A stretch of DNA of 64,000 nt from Bradymonas sediminis (GTDB taxonomy: Bacteria; Myxococcota_A; Bradymonadia; Bradymonadales; Bradymonadaceae): assembly GCF_003258315.1 (NCBI RefSeq), contig NZ_CP030032.1, positions 4,571,501 through 4,635,500 of the forward strand, given 5' to 3'. Numbering within the stretch: position 1 is the first letter of the stretch; each line of letters opens with the position of its first letter. This document shows, one piece after another, positions 52,601 through 60,464 of the stretch. Under the pieces are notes generated by a model. That model was not told where the DNA came from and did not search any database. It was given only the letters and a program-made list of their open reading frames with translations. The translations under genes were made by a program, and so were the position numbers.

Positions 52601-54198
52601 CCGGACGCGGGCTCGGGCTTATCGAGTTGCCTGAGCCGATAGTCAACCCCTTATTGGAGCAAAAGCTCGCCGAATTCCTAGGGTTGGACCTCGCGGATTT
52701 GGTTGCCGTGAGCTGCGGGACACTCAGTTTAACAATGGATCGCGACGAATCCGGGCGTCTCATCTGGTGGGTTGGCGATGCCCCTAACTGCGACGGAGTT
52801 CTCGACCTGGATTTCAATGAGCAGTCCGCCGACACAGGCGTCCGCGCGATCGAATATCTGTTGGAAGGCTTGGCCGAATACGACCCGAAGGCAGTGCGGT
52901 TCCGGGAGGCGATATGGCACGCTGTACCGGTATTGCCTCCGCATTGGCGCCCCATTGTCGACAGCAATGACGACATTCCATGGGCAGTGAGCGACCTAAA
53001 CATACTTTATAGCAGGGTCGGACACGCAGCGAAGCGTGTGGCGACGGCGCTAAAGCACTCGAGCGTGATCCCCCAGGCCCATCTTCAATCAACACGTCGT
53101 ATGCTCCGTGAGCATCTCCATGCGCTTTATGGTGTTGCTGAGGATGCGCCTTCTACCCGGGTCGCCTATCGGCGCCATAGATGGGAGGAGCGGACCCACG
53201 CACTGCGCGGCATCAAGCAACTGCTCGCTCAGTTTCGTCGAGAATGCCTGTTGATGAGTGAGCCTGATGCGCTGCCTTTCTCTATTCGTGGGAACTGGTT
53301 CAGGAGTAAACAGATCGTCGGGGTGAGTGTTGCGGTCGATTATCTGTTGGAGTGTTGGCATACATCATTCGCGCAGCAGCTCTTTGAGGCGGGCCGCTAT
53401 CCGAGCCCGCGCGCGGCCCATCAGGCCCTCAAACGTAAGGATTCAGATGCCACAACGTTATGCCGCGAAATCCTCGAGGAGGACAATCTCTTCGGTTATG
53501 TGCTCACCGAGGGGGGCACATTAATGTCTGTTCGTTTGGCCGTTGTGTGTGACCAGGTGGCCATCGGTGTGAACGATGTGCTGGCGACCCGACTCGGACT
53601 TTCGCTTTACGAGGATGTGCTGCTATATCTTCCGCCCGCTCCAGACGCTCAGGTTGAGGCGCGACATCTCGTTGCGAACAATGCGATGGCACAGTCCGGT
53701 CAGCTATGGGTCGAGCCGGCCGGCGACCCCGCCGCGCCGCAACACTTCTGGCGGCTCGCCCAGGTTGAAACCCTCGCCGCCGTCGCCGCATCCCCCGTCG
53801 AAGTTCAGCTTGATGATTTTCTCAGCGCGCTTTGTCTTGGGCGAGTCGCTGACGACAGGGAAGAGCACGCATTGGAAAACGCGGCGCACGCCGAGCCCTC
53901 CACAGTTTTTATTGATGAAATTACGCCCACCGATCTGTCGTCCGAACCGAGTGCGCAGGTACATTTCCCACCAGTAGTCGAACCGGTTGATGAGGCGACC
54001 CATTTAGAACCCGCTGAGCCCTCCGAAGCGCCAAAACCGCAGCCGATAAAAGACGCGTATTCAGACGACGCGACGGTGCATGTTGGTTCGTTGCGGGACG
54101 CTTGGGCGACACTTTTGAAAAACACCGCAACCCATCTGAGCCGATCGAATAGCCGCCCGACCGAGCAGGGCGAGCCGGCAACCGAGGAACAATTTTGA
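49672..54198 (+). CDS. RNA polymerase beta/beta-prime-like fusion protein without catalytic aspartates
   Basis: A 1508-residue protein that follows bacterial RNA polymerase in colinear order. Beta-like marks: LDFDFPRMTRAGYLVWMG (294-310; beta: GDFPLMTERGTFIING), GFVRIGNPLRPGDLIARR (626-643), LNPEEKLFNAI (652-662), APAGVAGVV (682-690), EDAPFLADGEPVDM (738-751), LPKVYAQERS (797-806). Beta-prime-like marks: KPAETLHYRTQHPVEGGLFD (901-920; beta-prime: KPETINYRTLKPERDGLF), GRGHLRLGERF (965-975), VPVLPPHWRPIVDSNDD (1085-1101), VSDLNILYSRV (1106-1116), LPPAPDAQVEARHLV (1320-1334). The position of NADFDGD reads LGLSLYE (1308-1314), so the three Mg-binding aspartates are lost and polymerase activity is not expected. 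It ends soon after this point with a Pro/Glu-rich tail. Residues 1-280 and an acidic insert (335-349) are unassigned. Strong GGAGGG ribosome site; overlaps the helicase gene. Confidence 0.75.
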   Translation: MRAINFPANQLAQLIALTDKLRNRPTFDETVALLRELFVDILRYGADDIDVARRVGLPPSARTRRIVSLAGAGGIRVCVLERERLSFYPNTYLKLFRLYPDCLVFVHSNEDQRVRVLVRPRRSARHTYRYRSLTPRAVMGPRGDYLASWALRLGLLQPDISEPSHVNYAFFEKVLFGSPADLIALYDPFEWGNRAVWADALGMPAWENYLENVVHRFLQADRLPLERRAVGLHEALLRSFPIYVEADTGQKLFYDHYRVQAPTEENDDVWRISLHLRLSLKIDGFTTQTPICLDFDFPRMTRAGYLVWMGRRWKFQATAGLDISWNDGPPGEKTGGDDQDEEEDAQENDVLSQTLVEFGVEELFKKETASQIEEEADATSLALDELDFDIDEADFGVQKLQFLAISRAFAYGVSSELRRLRWHLRNRSRDDGCSVVTHVEHLVREWSVGCSRQAPRSLLPHLFVQDYFEPISQEGLKYSSLGHHLNAHAVAWNAPEQPLWSCEVYAELNSHEVLPIAGAVLHPIRREFVAAPDAERICAAAHYAALKVGRARSADALRYECMANRWTSKRTLVVPGDIAGAALRCGAFAGSPRQTLYSKMRRHLSAAVEGITTHTDDEHALDAKSGFVRIGNPLRPGDLIARRFAGTAQIPLNPEEKLFNAIVADDPKALLPTIWRDRSWWAPAGVAGVVRSVVFEGAAPASGVLSVQVEQNLALDIGGHITTDFGAMAPIVAHLRTEDAPFLADGEPVDMLITLPRAQFHTMRIAETDRPVVFDCQGELIAEAFVVQAHQFAISTLPKVYAQERSLCFNLRGRSLREQSGDRFSALTLAAQLNAFSACAGLREFIKGLSPHRDPKVSHLQVVQRFEQLFAACGFDLRIRGDSASVTLRASRLTDGPILKKPAETLHYRTQHPVEGGLFDPILFRPLPRAFLEAGGMNWVLEEPKRWVRNEQQIGTKYRDGSMKGRGHLRLGERFEPGRGLGLIELPEPIVNPLLEQKLAEFLGLDLADLVAVSCGTLSLTMDRDESGRLIWWVGDAPNCDGVLDLDFNEQSADTGVRAIEYLLEGLAEYDPKAVRFREAIWHAVPVLPPHWRPIVDSNDDIPWAVSDLNILYSRVGHAAKRVATALKHSSVIPQAHLQSTRRMLREHLHALYGVAEDAPSTRVAYRRHRWEERTHALRGIKQLLAQFRRECLLMSEPDALPFSIRGNWFRSKQIVGVSVAVDYLLECWHTSFAQQLFEAGRYPSPRAAHQALKRKDSDATTLCREILEEDNLFGYVLTEGGTLMSVRLAVVCDQVAIGVNDVLATRLGLSLYEDVLLYLPPAPDAQVEARHLVANNAMAQSGQLWVEPAGDPAAPQHFWRLAQVETLAAVAASPVEVQLDDFLSALCLGRVADDREEHALENAAHAEPSTVFIDEITPTDLSSEPSAQVHFPPVVEPVDEATHLEPAEPSEAPKPQPIKDAYSDDATVHVGSLRDAWATLLKNTATHLSRSNSRPTEQGEPATEEQF

Positions 54199-57100
54199 AA
54201 AATCAATCGCCTTCTATATTGGAAGACCTTGTACCGATGGCCACCGACCTCGACCTGGAGGCCATCGACGTCGCCGTCGGCGCGCCGCGGCTCGACATCG
54301 TGCGCTTGCTCGCCGCGGCCCTGGAACAATACCCGCAGGTTTCGCTACGCATCTTATGTGCTGCGCCCGGTGACGCCATCGTTGCGCCCAGCGCTGTGAG
54401 CCAGGGGTTGACCCTGGCGCACGATTTGTCGATGGAGCTTGCCGAGGCGTGGAAGCAGCGACTGCTGGAGGTATTTACCCGCGACGTCGACGGCGTTGAG
54501 AAGACGAACACGTCCCAGGAAGCGGTCATCAAGCTCGCTACGTTACTCAGGGAAGGGCGCATCCAATTTGGTTTTTTTGACCGCCGCCTCAACTTCACCC
54601 GCACGCTGCTACTTCACACCAAAACAGGTCCGCTAAGCCTCGCCGCCCACGGCGGTTTTCACCCGGCGGCGCTAAGCGAGGCGATGGAACTTCGCACCCT
54701 TCAGTTCGGCGAGGCCGCACAGCAGGTCGAGGCCTGGTTCGAGCGAATGTGGGCCGACAGTCGCGACCTGAGCGCCGAGGTCACGCAGCTCGTCATGGAC
54801 TCCTGGGCGTGCCAACTGCTCTCGCCGACCGACGCATATCACAAGGTGCTCATCGAGTACTTCTCGGAGATGCTCGAATCCGGCGACCCCTTCGTTGATA
54901 ATAACTCGATGCTCGAGTATTTGGCGGTGTTTCAAAAACACGCCTACGCCCACGCCAAAGGCATCTTGCGCCGCTTCGGTGGGGTGTTCATCTCGGACGT
55001 GGTCGGGCTGGGGAAGACCTTCATCGGCCTGGCGCTGCTCAAACATACCGTTGAAATCCAGCAGGCGCGACCCTTGATCATCGCCCCGCCGCGGTTATGT
55101 GGAATGTGGGACGAACTCACCCTGAAATACGGTATCGAGAAGGAGATCCTATCAAGCCATCAGCTCGAAAAGCTCGACGGCTACCAGAGCCGGGATTTGC
55201 TCCTCATCGATGAGAGCCATGCTTTTCGAAATAAGAATACGCAGCGCTACGAAATGCTCATGAATTTTCTGCGCCCCAACGGTGAACCCTCGCGCAGAAA
55301 AGTGATCCTGTTGAGCGCAACGCCGCAGAATAACACGTGCTGGGACGTCTATAACCAACTGCAATTTTTCCCGGACGTCTACGGCCAACTCCCCTATGAC
55401 GGTGAGGATCTTAAGGAGTTTTTCCAGCGCGTGGACCGCGGTGAAGCCGATCTTGCGTCGTTGATGCAATATGTGTTGGTGCGCCGAACCCGGGCGTTTA
55501 TCCAGCAGGAATACCCGGACGCCACACTCCCCGGTGTTGACGCGGATGGGAATGCGACCACCCAGCCGATCGTATTTCCCGAGCGCCGAGACGGCGAAAA
55601 GATGGCGCTTCGCTACAGCATTGAGGCCGCCTACGACGGCCTATACGACGATATTATCGAGACGCTCAGGACAATGACATACGCGCGTTATGGACTCAGC
55701 GCATACCTTCGCGACGAGGCGCGCGGGGCCGAAGAATATAAAAATATGATGCGTGTGGGTAACTCGTTGCGCGGCCTATTCAAGGCGATTCTCTTGAAGC
55801 GCTGCGAGAGCAGTCTGGCCGCCTTCAAGGGGACTTTGAGACGGCTTATCTCCACCCACGACGCGTTTTATTCGGGGCTTATGACCCAGGACCGGGTGCT
55901 CGCCAAACCCGCTCACGTTGGCGCGCGCGCGGACGCGATGGATGTCGAGGATATCATCGAGCTTTTCCAGGTGTCGTACCCCGCCTCCGACTTCGACCGG
56001 GAGCGGCTGGCTGCGGACATAACGGCCGACTGGAAAAAGTTAATGCGGCTTCGAGAGAAGATCGACCGGATTCCACTTACCCACGACGCCAAGTTTCAGC
56101 GGCTGCGAACACACCTGGAAGCGCATCCTCCCACCCGACACCGCACGCTTGTATTCACCCAGTTTACGGACACCGCGCGCTACCTTTATGACCAATTGAG
56201 ACACCTGGATATGCGTGTGGAGCTGATCACCTCCGATGACGGAAACCAAGCCGATATCGTGCGTCGTTTTGCCCCGCGCGCCACCGAGGCCGAGGTTGAG
56301 CCCGCTGAGCAAATTGACCTGCTTATCTCGACCGACGTCCTTTCGGAGGGCGTCAACCTGCAGGACGCTGATACCATCATCAATTACGACCTACACTGGA
56401 ATCCGGTGCGCTTGATTCAACGAGCGGGCCGAATTGATCGTATCGGCTCTCAGAATAAGGAGATTTTCCTGTATAATTTTCTGCCCGAGACCGCGATCGA
56501 AGAGGCCCTTGGTTTAGAGCGTGTCCTTCGCAGGCGCATCCGAGAGATCCAGCAGGTCTTCGGCGAGGACGGGCAAATCCTATCAGCCGAGCAGCAGCTC
56601 GAAGATGCCCGACTTATCGACGTCTACACCGGAAAGGCGCTGCGAGACGCCGAGGAAGACCAGTCGCTCGACCATCTATCGCACCACCTTACCGAGGCAT
56701 TTCATATCAAACAAAAGCGTCCTCGAGACTATAAGCGTTTGAGCGAAATGCGCCCGGGGCAACGCGCGATGCTCGACTCTTCAGGCCAGATCAGCGTCGT
56801 GATGGGTCAGGCTGGTTGGTATAAGCGATTTTACACGGTCCAGGACGCCGCCCGGCCGCGCATTCTACTCGATGAGCAGGCGCTCGGACTTTTGCGCGAC
56901 TGGGCTCAGTGCTCCGAATGGGTTAAAAGTGCCACCATCAACGCGCAGCTCAACCATGCCACCTACCGGGTTGAGCAGGATTTTGCCCAGGAAGTGCGCC
57001 GGCTCCGGGAAAAGCGCGATCAACCCAGGCTCACGCCCGCCCAGAGCTTTATCCGCGAGCAACTTGTCGCGCTGCATCGGCGGTTGACCGGCGAGAAAGA

Positions 57101-57305
57101 GCGCGGCGAGGTCAACCGGATGATCGCTTGGATTGAGCGCGGCAGCTATAAGATACTCTTCGACGAACACGCCCGCCGCTGGCAGCGCAACAAGCTCTCC
57201 GCCGAAGCCATCCGCGGCGAGCTCCGCAGTTGGCTTCGCCAATACCCTGAGCGCGAGGAAGCGCTGCCGGAGCCCCAAATTGTTGTGAGCATGTTGGGAG
57301 GATGA
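54195..57305 (+). CDS. SNF2/RapA-like helicase with PLD-like N-terminal domain
   Basis: A 1036-residue superfamily 2 ATPase of the SNF2/HepA type. Walker A is DVVGLGKTF (about 267-275), the DEAH box is IDESHAF (about 335-341), motif III is LLSATPQNN, and the C-terminal motor has TDVLSEGVNLQDADTIINYD and QRAGRIDRIGS (about 712-750). Residues 1-235 resemble a phospholipase-D-like domain (LLLHTKTGPLSLAAHGGFHP, then WFERMWADS), though the HKD residues are incomplete. RapA is known to bind RNA polymerase and recycle it; a partner role for the upstream polymerase-like protein is inferred. DrmD-type defence helicases are an alternative relation. The TTG start overlaps the upstream TGA (TTGA), preceded by GAGG. 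Confidence 0.82.
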   Translation: MKNQSPSILEDLVPMATDLDLEAIDVAVGAPRLDIVRLLAAALEQYPQVSLRILCAAPGDAIVAPSAVSQGLTLAHDLSMELAEAWKQRLLEVFTRDVDGVEKTNTSQEAVIKLATLLREGRIQFGFFDRRLNFTRTLLLHTKTGPLSLAAHGGFHPAALSEAMELRTLQFGEAAQQVEAWFERMWADSRDLSAEVTQLVMDSWACQLLSPTDAYHKVLIEYFSEMLESGDPFVDNNSMLEYLAVFQKHAYAHAKGILRRFGGVFISDVVGLGKTFIGLALLKHTVEIQQARPLIIAPPRLCGMWDELTLKYGIEKEILSSHQLEKLDGYQSRDLLLIDESHAFRNKNTQRYEMLMNFLRPNGEPSRRKVILLSATPQNNTCWDVYNQLQFFPDVYGQLPYDGEDLKEFFQRVDRGEADLASLMQYVLVRRTRAFIQQEYPDATLPGVDADGNATTQPIVFPERRDGEKMALRYSIEAAYDGLYDDIIETLRTMTYARYGLSAYLRDEARGAEEYKNMMRVGNSLRGLFKAILLKRCESSLAAFKGTLRRLISTHDAFYSGLMTQDRVLAKPAHVGARADAMDVEDIIELFQVSYPASDFDRERLAADITADWKKLMRLREKIDRIPLTHDAKFQRLRTHLEAHPPTRHRTLVFTQFTDTARYLYDQLRHLDMRVELITSDDGNQADIVRRFAPRATEAEVEPAEQIDLLISTDVLSEGVNLQDADTIINYDLHWNPVRLIQRAGRIDRIGSQNKEIFLYNFLPETAIEEALGLERVLRRRIREIQQVFGEDGQILSAEQQLEDARLIDVYTGKALRDAEEDQSLDHLSHHLTEAFHIKQKRPRDYKRLSEMRPGQRAMLDSSGQISVVMGQAGWYKRFYTVQDAARPRILLDEQALGLLRDWAQCSEWVKSATINAQLNHATYRVEQDFAQEVRRLREKRDQPRLTPAQSFIREQLVALHRRLTGEKERGEVNRMIAWIERGSYKILFDEHARRWQRNKLSAEAIRGELRSWLRQYPEREEALPEPQIVVSMLGG

Positions 57306-57643
57306 GTTGAACACGGCATACCCAATCACGCTTTGCGTATCCGCCTCAGAAATGGGCGAAGGGGTGTGAGGCACGAAGTAGCCTGACCTGGAATTCTCGG
57401 ACACTGAAATAGCAGTATATACGCCGCTTGGTGTTTATTGGTTGTGGTTGGCGTTGCTTGTGGTATAGTGTGTCTGGGGGTTTCTGGTATATCTTCGCGG
57501 TGGTTGCTATCATTTGCCCAGCGCCGTGCCTATGAAGAAGGGGGAGATTTCATCCGGTCTATTTGGACATTAAGACACCAAATCTTGTTAACAGTAGATT
57601 TCTGGCAGAGTTTCAAATTTCGGAAAATTGAAAAGGGATAAAC
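57306..57643. other. Spacer between helicase and small gene
   Basis: About 340 bp with lower GC content than the helicase gene. A 67-codon frame (57438-57641) with a hydrophobic N-terminus ends 2 bp before the next ATG, but it lacks a clear start or ribosome site and is not called. A promoter for the following small gene could lie here. Confidence 0.4.
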
Positions 57644-57952
57644 ATGGACGCAGGTAGGTACCGTATCGACGAACTCAATAATTGTGAGGGAAACATAACT
57701 CTTGGAGATGGATCAGCGGAACTCGAATTTAGTCCGTATGGAGAAAGTGTCTTGATCGTCTACGATGGCGCATCGAATGCAGCAAAGCTCCTGGACACCT
57801 CTAAGATTATACCAATTGACGGCTTTGTTGCTCGAACGAATGACGATCAATTGATTAATCTCGGAAGGGTCAGTTGGAAGAGCGGCGAGCAAACCGAAGA
57901 ACGTAAATATTCACTGAGGGACACACGTGTTCTTCTGATGCCTCAAGGCTGA
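57644..57952 (+). CDS. Small hypothetical protein downstream of the helicase
   Basis: A 102-residue protein, acidic and beta-rich by eye (NITLGDGSAELEFSPYGESVLIVYDG). It has no signal peptide, membrane segment or recognised motif. AAAGGGAT lies 7 nt before the ATG, and codon use is AT-richer than in the RNA polymerase-like gene. It is co-directional with the polymerase-like/helicase pair, 338 bp after it. It may be a third component or an unrelated passenger. Confidence 0.55.
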   Translation: MDAGRYRIDELNNCEGNITLGDGSAELEFSPYGESVLIVYDGASNAAKLLDTSKIIPIDGFVARTNDDQLINLGRVSWKSGEQTEERKYSLRDTRVLLMPQG

Positions 57953-58132
57953 CGGTACTTTGATTTTATGGGCTCCGGACTTCCGTCACTAAGCCATCTC
58001 GTCTCTAGCCGCGCTCTCCACATTGCGACGTTGCGTCTTTCCATTTAAGTTTGGTCTCCACCAATCCACAGCCTGCAACACCCCGCCGGATATCCGTACC
58101 CGGCGGAGGTATTATAATCTCAAGCGTCAATC

Positions 58133-59314
58133 CTATTTACTGCTACACGCATGCCAGCAACGCCCCTGGCAGTCATGCCAGCAATCCGTCGCGACCGCGT
58201 GGTTGCGCAACATCGCCTCGCCGAAGTCCTTCTCGTACAACTCGGCGGTCTCGTAAAACGAGTCCTCCAGGTCTTGCGCATCGTCGTCGCCGCGCATCCC
58301 GAAATACGGGAAGTGATGGAAATACTCGCCGAATACCTCGTCGCAGTCTTTGTGGTAGGCGCGGGTGTCGAGGATGTGGAAATGCCACATGGTGTCGATC
58401 TGTTTGGTCGGAACGATGGCGCGGTCCTCGTAGCGCATATTCAGCGTGAGGTAGCGCTTATACTCGAGTTCGGCCTCTTCACATTCGGCCGGCGTCCAGC
58501 CTGCCCCCTCATCGGCGTCCTGCAATTTCATTTTGACCATCGACATATCGATCGCGGCCACCGCCGGCTCAACTCCTTTGTCCATCAATTCCGCGACGCG
58601 AGCCTCGCAGATTTTCTCGGGCAACACATATCCCTTCACGCTTCGCAGCTTCGGGTCCGCCACCTCCTGTTCGCCGACCCAATAGCGCTTGAGCAAACGA
58701 TTTTTGTTGCCTTTGATAGCCGTTCGGCCGTGTAAAATCCGGCGGTTATCGATGACGAGCAGATCGCCGGGTTCCAGGCGAATCTGCACTTCTTCGGCCT
58801 CTTCGACGCCGCGGCGAAAAGCCTCAGCGGCTGCCGTCTGACGCGCGTTGAGTTCGTTTTCGAGAAGCCAGAACGAATAATATACTTGGTAGGAGTCGTC
58901 CTTTTGGCGTAGGAGCGGGCGACGATGGGGGTCGCCCTTAAAGACTTGATGCTCGGTCAGATAAACGCCCTGCAGGGTTTGTTTTTCGCGCTCGCTCAGC
59001 ATTTCGAGAACGGCGTGCGTATCGACCAGGCGGCTGACGCCACCGTCGTCGCATTGGGCGACACACTCCCACACAATATAATCGACGCCGCCGTGGTCGG
59101 TGTGCAGTCCGAGTTCCTGGCTGCCGGTGACCATTTGCTCGGATTTTTCATTGACGGTCACATCGGTGATTTGAAGGACCGGGCCGAGTTCGCTGGCGAG
59201 TTGTTCACCGGAGCCGAGACCGGCCTGGCGGATGAGGGCGAAGCCGTTGAGCGCAAGCTCTTTAAGAGCATCAAATTCAGGAGCGATGGTGTACGAAATC
59301 ATGTCAGCAGTCAT
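58133..59314 (-). CDS. TauD-like Fe(II)/2-oxoglutarate oxygenase fused to a WHxH domain with Cys/His tail
   Basis: A 393-residue protein. Residues 1-215 are a TauD/clavaminate-synthase-type dioxygenase: H71-T-D73 and H195 form the iron-binding triad, and RLLKRYWV carries the 2-oxoglutarate arginine. Residues 255-345 match the GRDP/DUF1399-like pattern IDTMWHFHILDTRAYHKDC...FGEYFHHFPYFG. The last 20 residues contain C378WHDCQGRCWHAC390, four cysteines spaced every four residues with two histidines, a likely metal site or a substrate-like tail. The ATG at 59314 has AAAAGGA upstream; the frame opens earlier at 59413. Substrate unknown. Confidence 0.8.
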   Translation of the reverse strand: MTADMISYTIAPEFDALKELALNGFALIRQAGLGSGEQLASELGPVLQITDVTVNEKSEQMVTGSQELGLHTDHGGVDYIVWECVAQCDDGGVSRLVDTHAVLEMLSEREKQTLQGVYLTEHQVFKGDPHRRPLLRQKDDSYQVYYSFWLLENELNARQTAAAEAFRRGVEEAEEVQIRLEPGDLLVIDNRRILHGRTAIKGNKNRLLKRYWVGEQEVADPKLRSVKGYVLPEKICEARVAELMDKGVEPAVAAIDMSMVKMKLQDADEGAGWTPAECEEAELEYKRYLTLNMRYEDRAIVPTKQIDTMWHFHILDTRAYHKDCDEVFGEYFHHFPYFGMRGDDDAQDLEDSFYETAELYEKDFGEAMLRNHAVATDCWHDCQGRCWHACSSK

Positions 59315-59428
59315 TATTTTTCCTTTTCGAAAAGTAACGCGCGCTCGGCGCGGGGGGACGGCTTTTCCGTCTCTCACTAGGTTCCACGTACGAGTGGCAG
59401 TTTTGTGACACATTTATTTTAATTAATT

Positions 59429-60238
59429 TTAGCCGGCCATTGGGGCAGTTGCGGCCGCCGCTATCGCCAGCACGCCCTGTCGCGTGTCTTCGATAATGTT
59501 GGTGGCTTGGTCCGACTCGCTATGTGTTCGGGTCGCGGTGACGAGTGAGTGGCGCGGCGTTTGGGTGCCATCTTTGGTGCTAAGCAGAAATGGACTCGTT
59601 AGCGCCGAAGCCGCGACAAGCACCCCAAGGGGCATCGCTACGGCTAGTTGCATAGCACGCTCTTTGTTCTGAGTTCCCCAAGCGCTGGACGATACGCAGA
59701 AGGCTCCATGACGCCCGCCCGATAGCCACGGGAGGCACAAACCAGATATAAAGGAGGCTTCCCAAGATTGCGGTCGTGCTCATGATATCGGGTACATCGA
59801 AAGCTGCGAATTCCAACCAACTCATCACCACTGCGGGTACAAAGAATACGATCAGAAGCGACACAGAGGGCTGCACTAACAAACGCATCCCCGCTCGAGA
59901 GTTGTCTCGCCGCAAACGAAGACGCATGGCGACTCCGCCGATGATGAGCAGGCCGGCGATTATCCCGGCGGCAACGAGTCCCCCCCAAACGTCGAGCTAA
60001 ACAGCCCGTCCGTATCGACGAGCGCTAGAGTCGCTGCCATCGTTCCAACGGTGGCAATCATCACATAGCCGAGCACCAGCAGGGGCGCGTATCCAAGAGC
60101 CGACAGCCATATCGTGAGACGCAGTATCCCGCGCTGGCCCGAGGGCAGTGCTTTGTCACTCGGGCGGGGGAATTCATTTAATAACTCCGATGAGCCAATA
60201 TCCGCATTTGGGATATTTTGCGGCGAACTTTGGCTCAT
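59429..60238 (-). pseudogene. Membrane protein gene with two compensating frameshifts
   Basis: Three minus-strand frames join into one hydrophobic protein. The first (from 60238, MSQSSPQNIPNADIGSS) runs to a tract of seven G at about 59982-59988. Adding one G there continues the sequence as FGGGLVAAGIIAGLLIIGGVAMRLRLRR in the second frame. A second shift near TTGGGG at about 59680 returns to the first frame as RLGTQNKERAMQLAVAMPLG. The joined product would have about 270 residues and five to six membrane helices. Both shifts lie at G-runs, so either sequencing/assembly errors or true mutations are possible. No family is recognised. Confidence 0.6.
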
Positions 60239-60464
60239 GGTGCTCCCCCCCCAGAGGTTCAGATAATATTCTAAAACGGCAGTTGTATTTTAGCCGTACA
60301 GTGGTTGCGACAAGTCGAGGTGTTGGTAGAACTAAGTTGCGGCATGGGCCGTAGTTCGGTCAACTTGAATTGTTGATGTTTGCCGCGTCCTCATGCGTTT
60401 CGGATGGATGAGTCTTGAATCGCTTAAAGTCGGTCGACCTAACAAAGGCCATCACGCCCCAAAC

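Noticed and set aside
57438-57641. 67-codon frame with a hydrophobic N-terminus ending just before the 57644 gene
   Set aside because: No ribosome site and no clear start; could be a leader peptide but cannot be supported.
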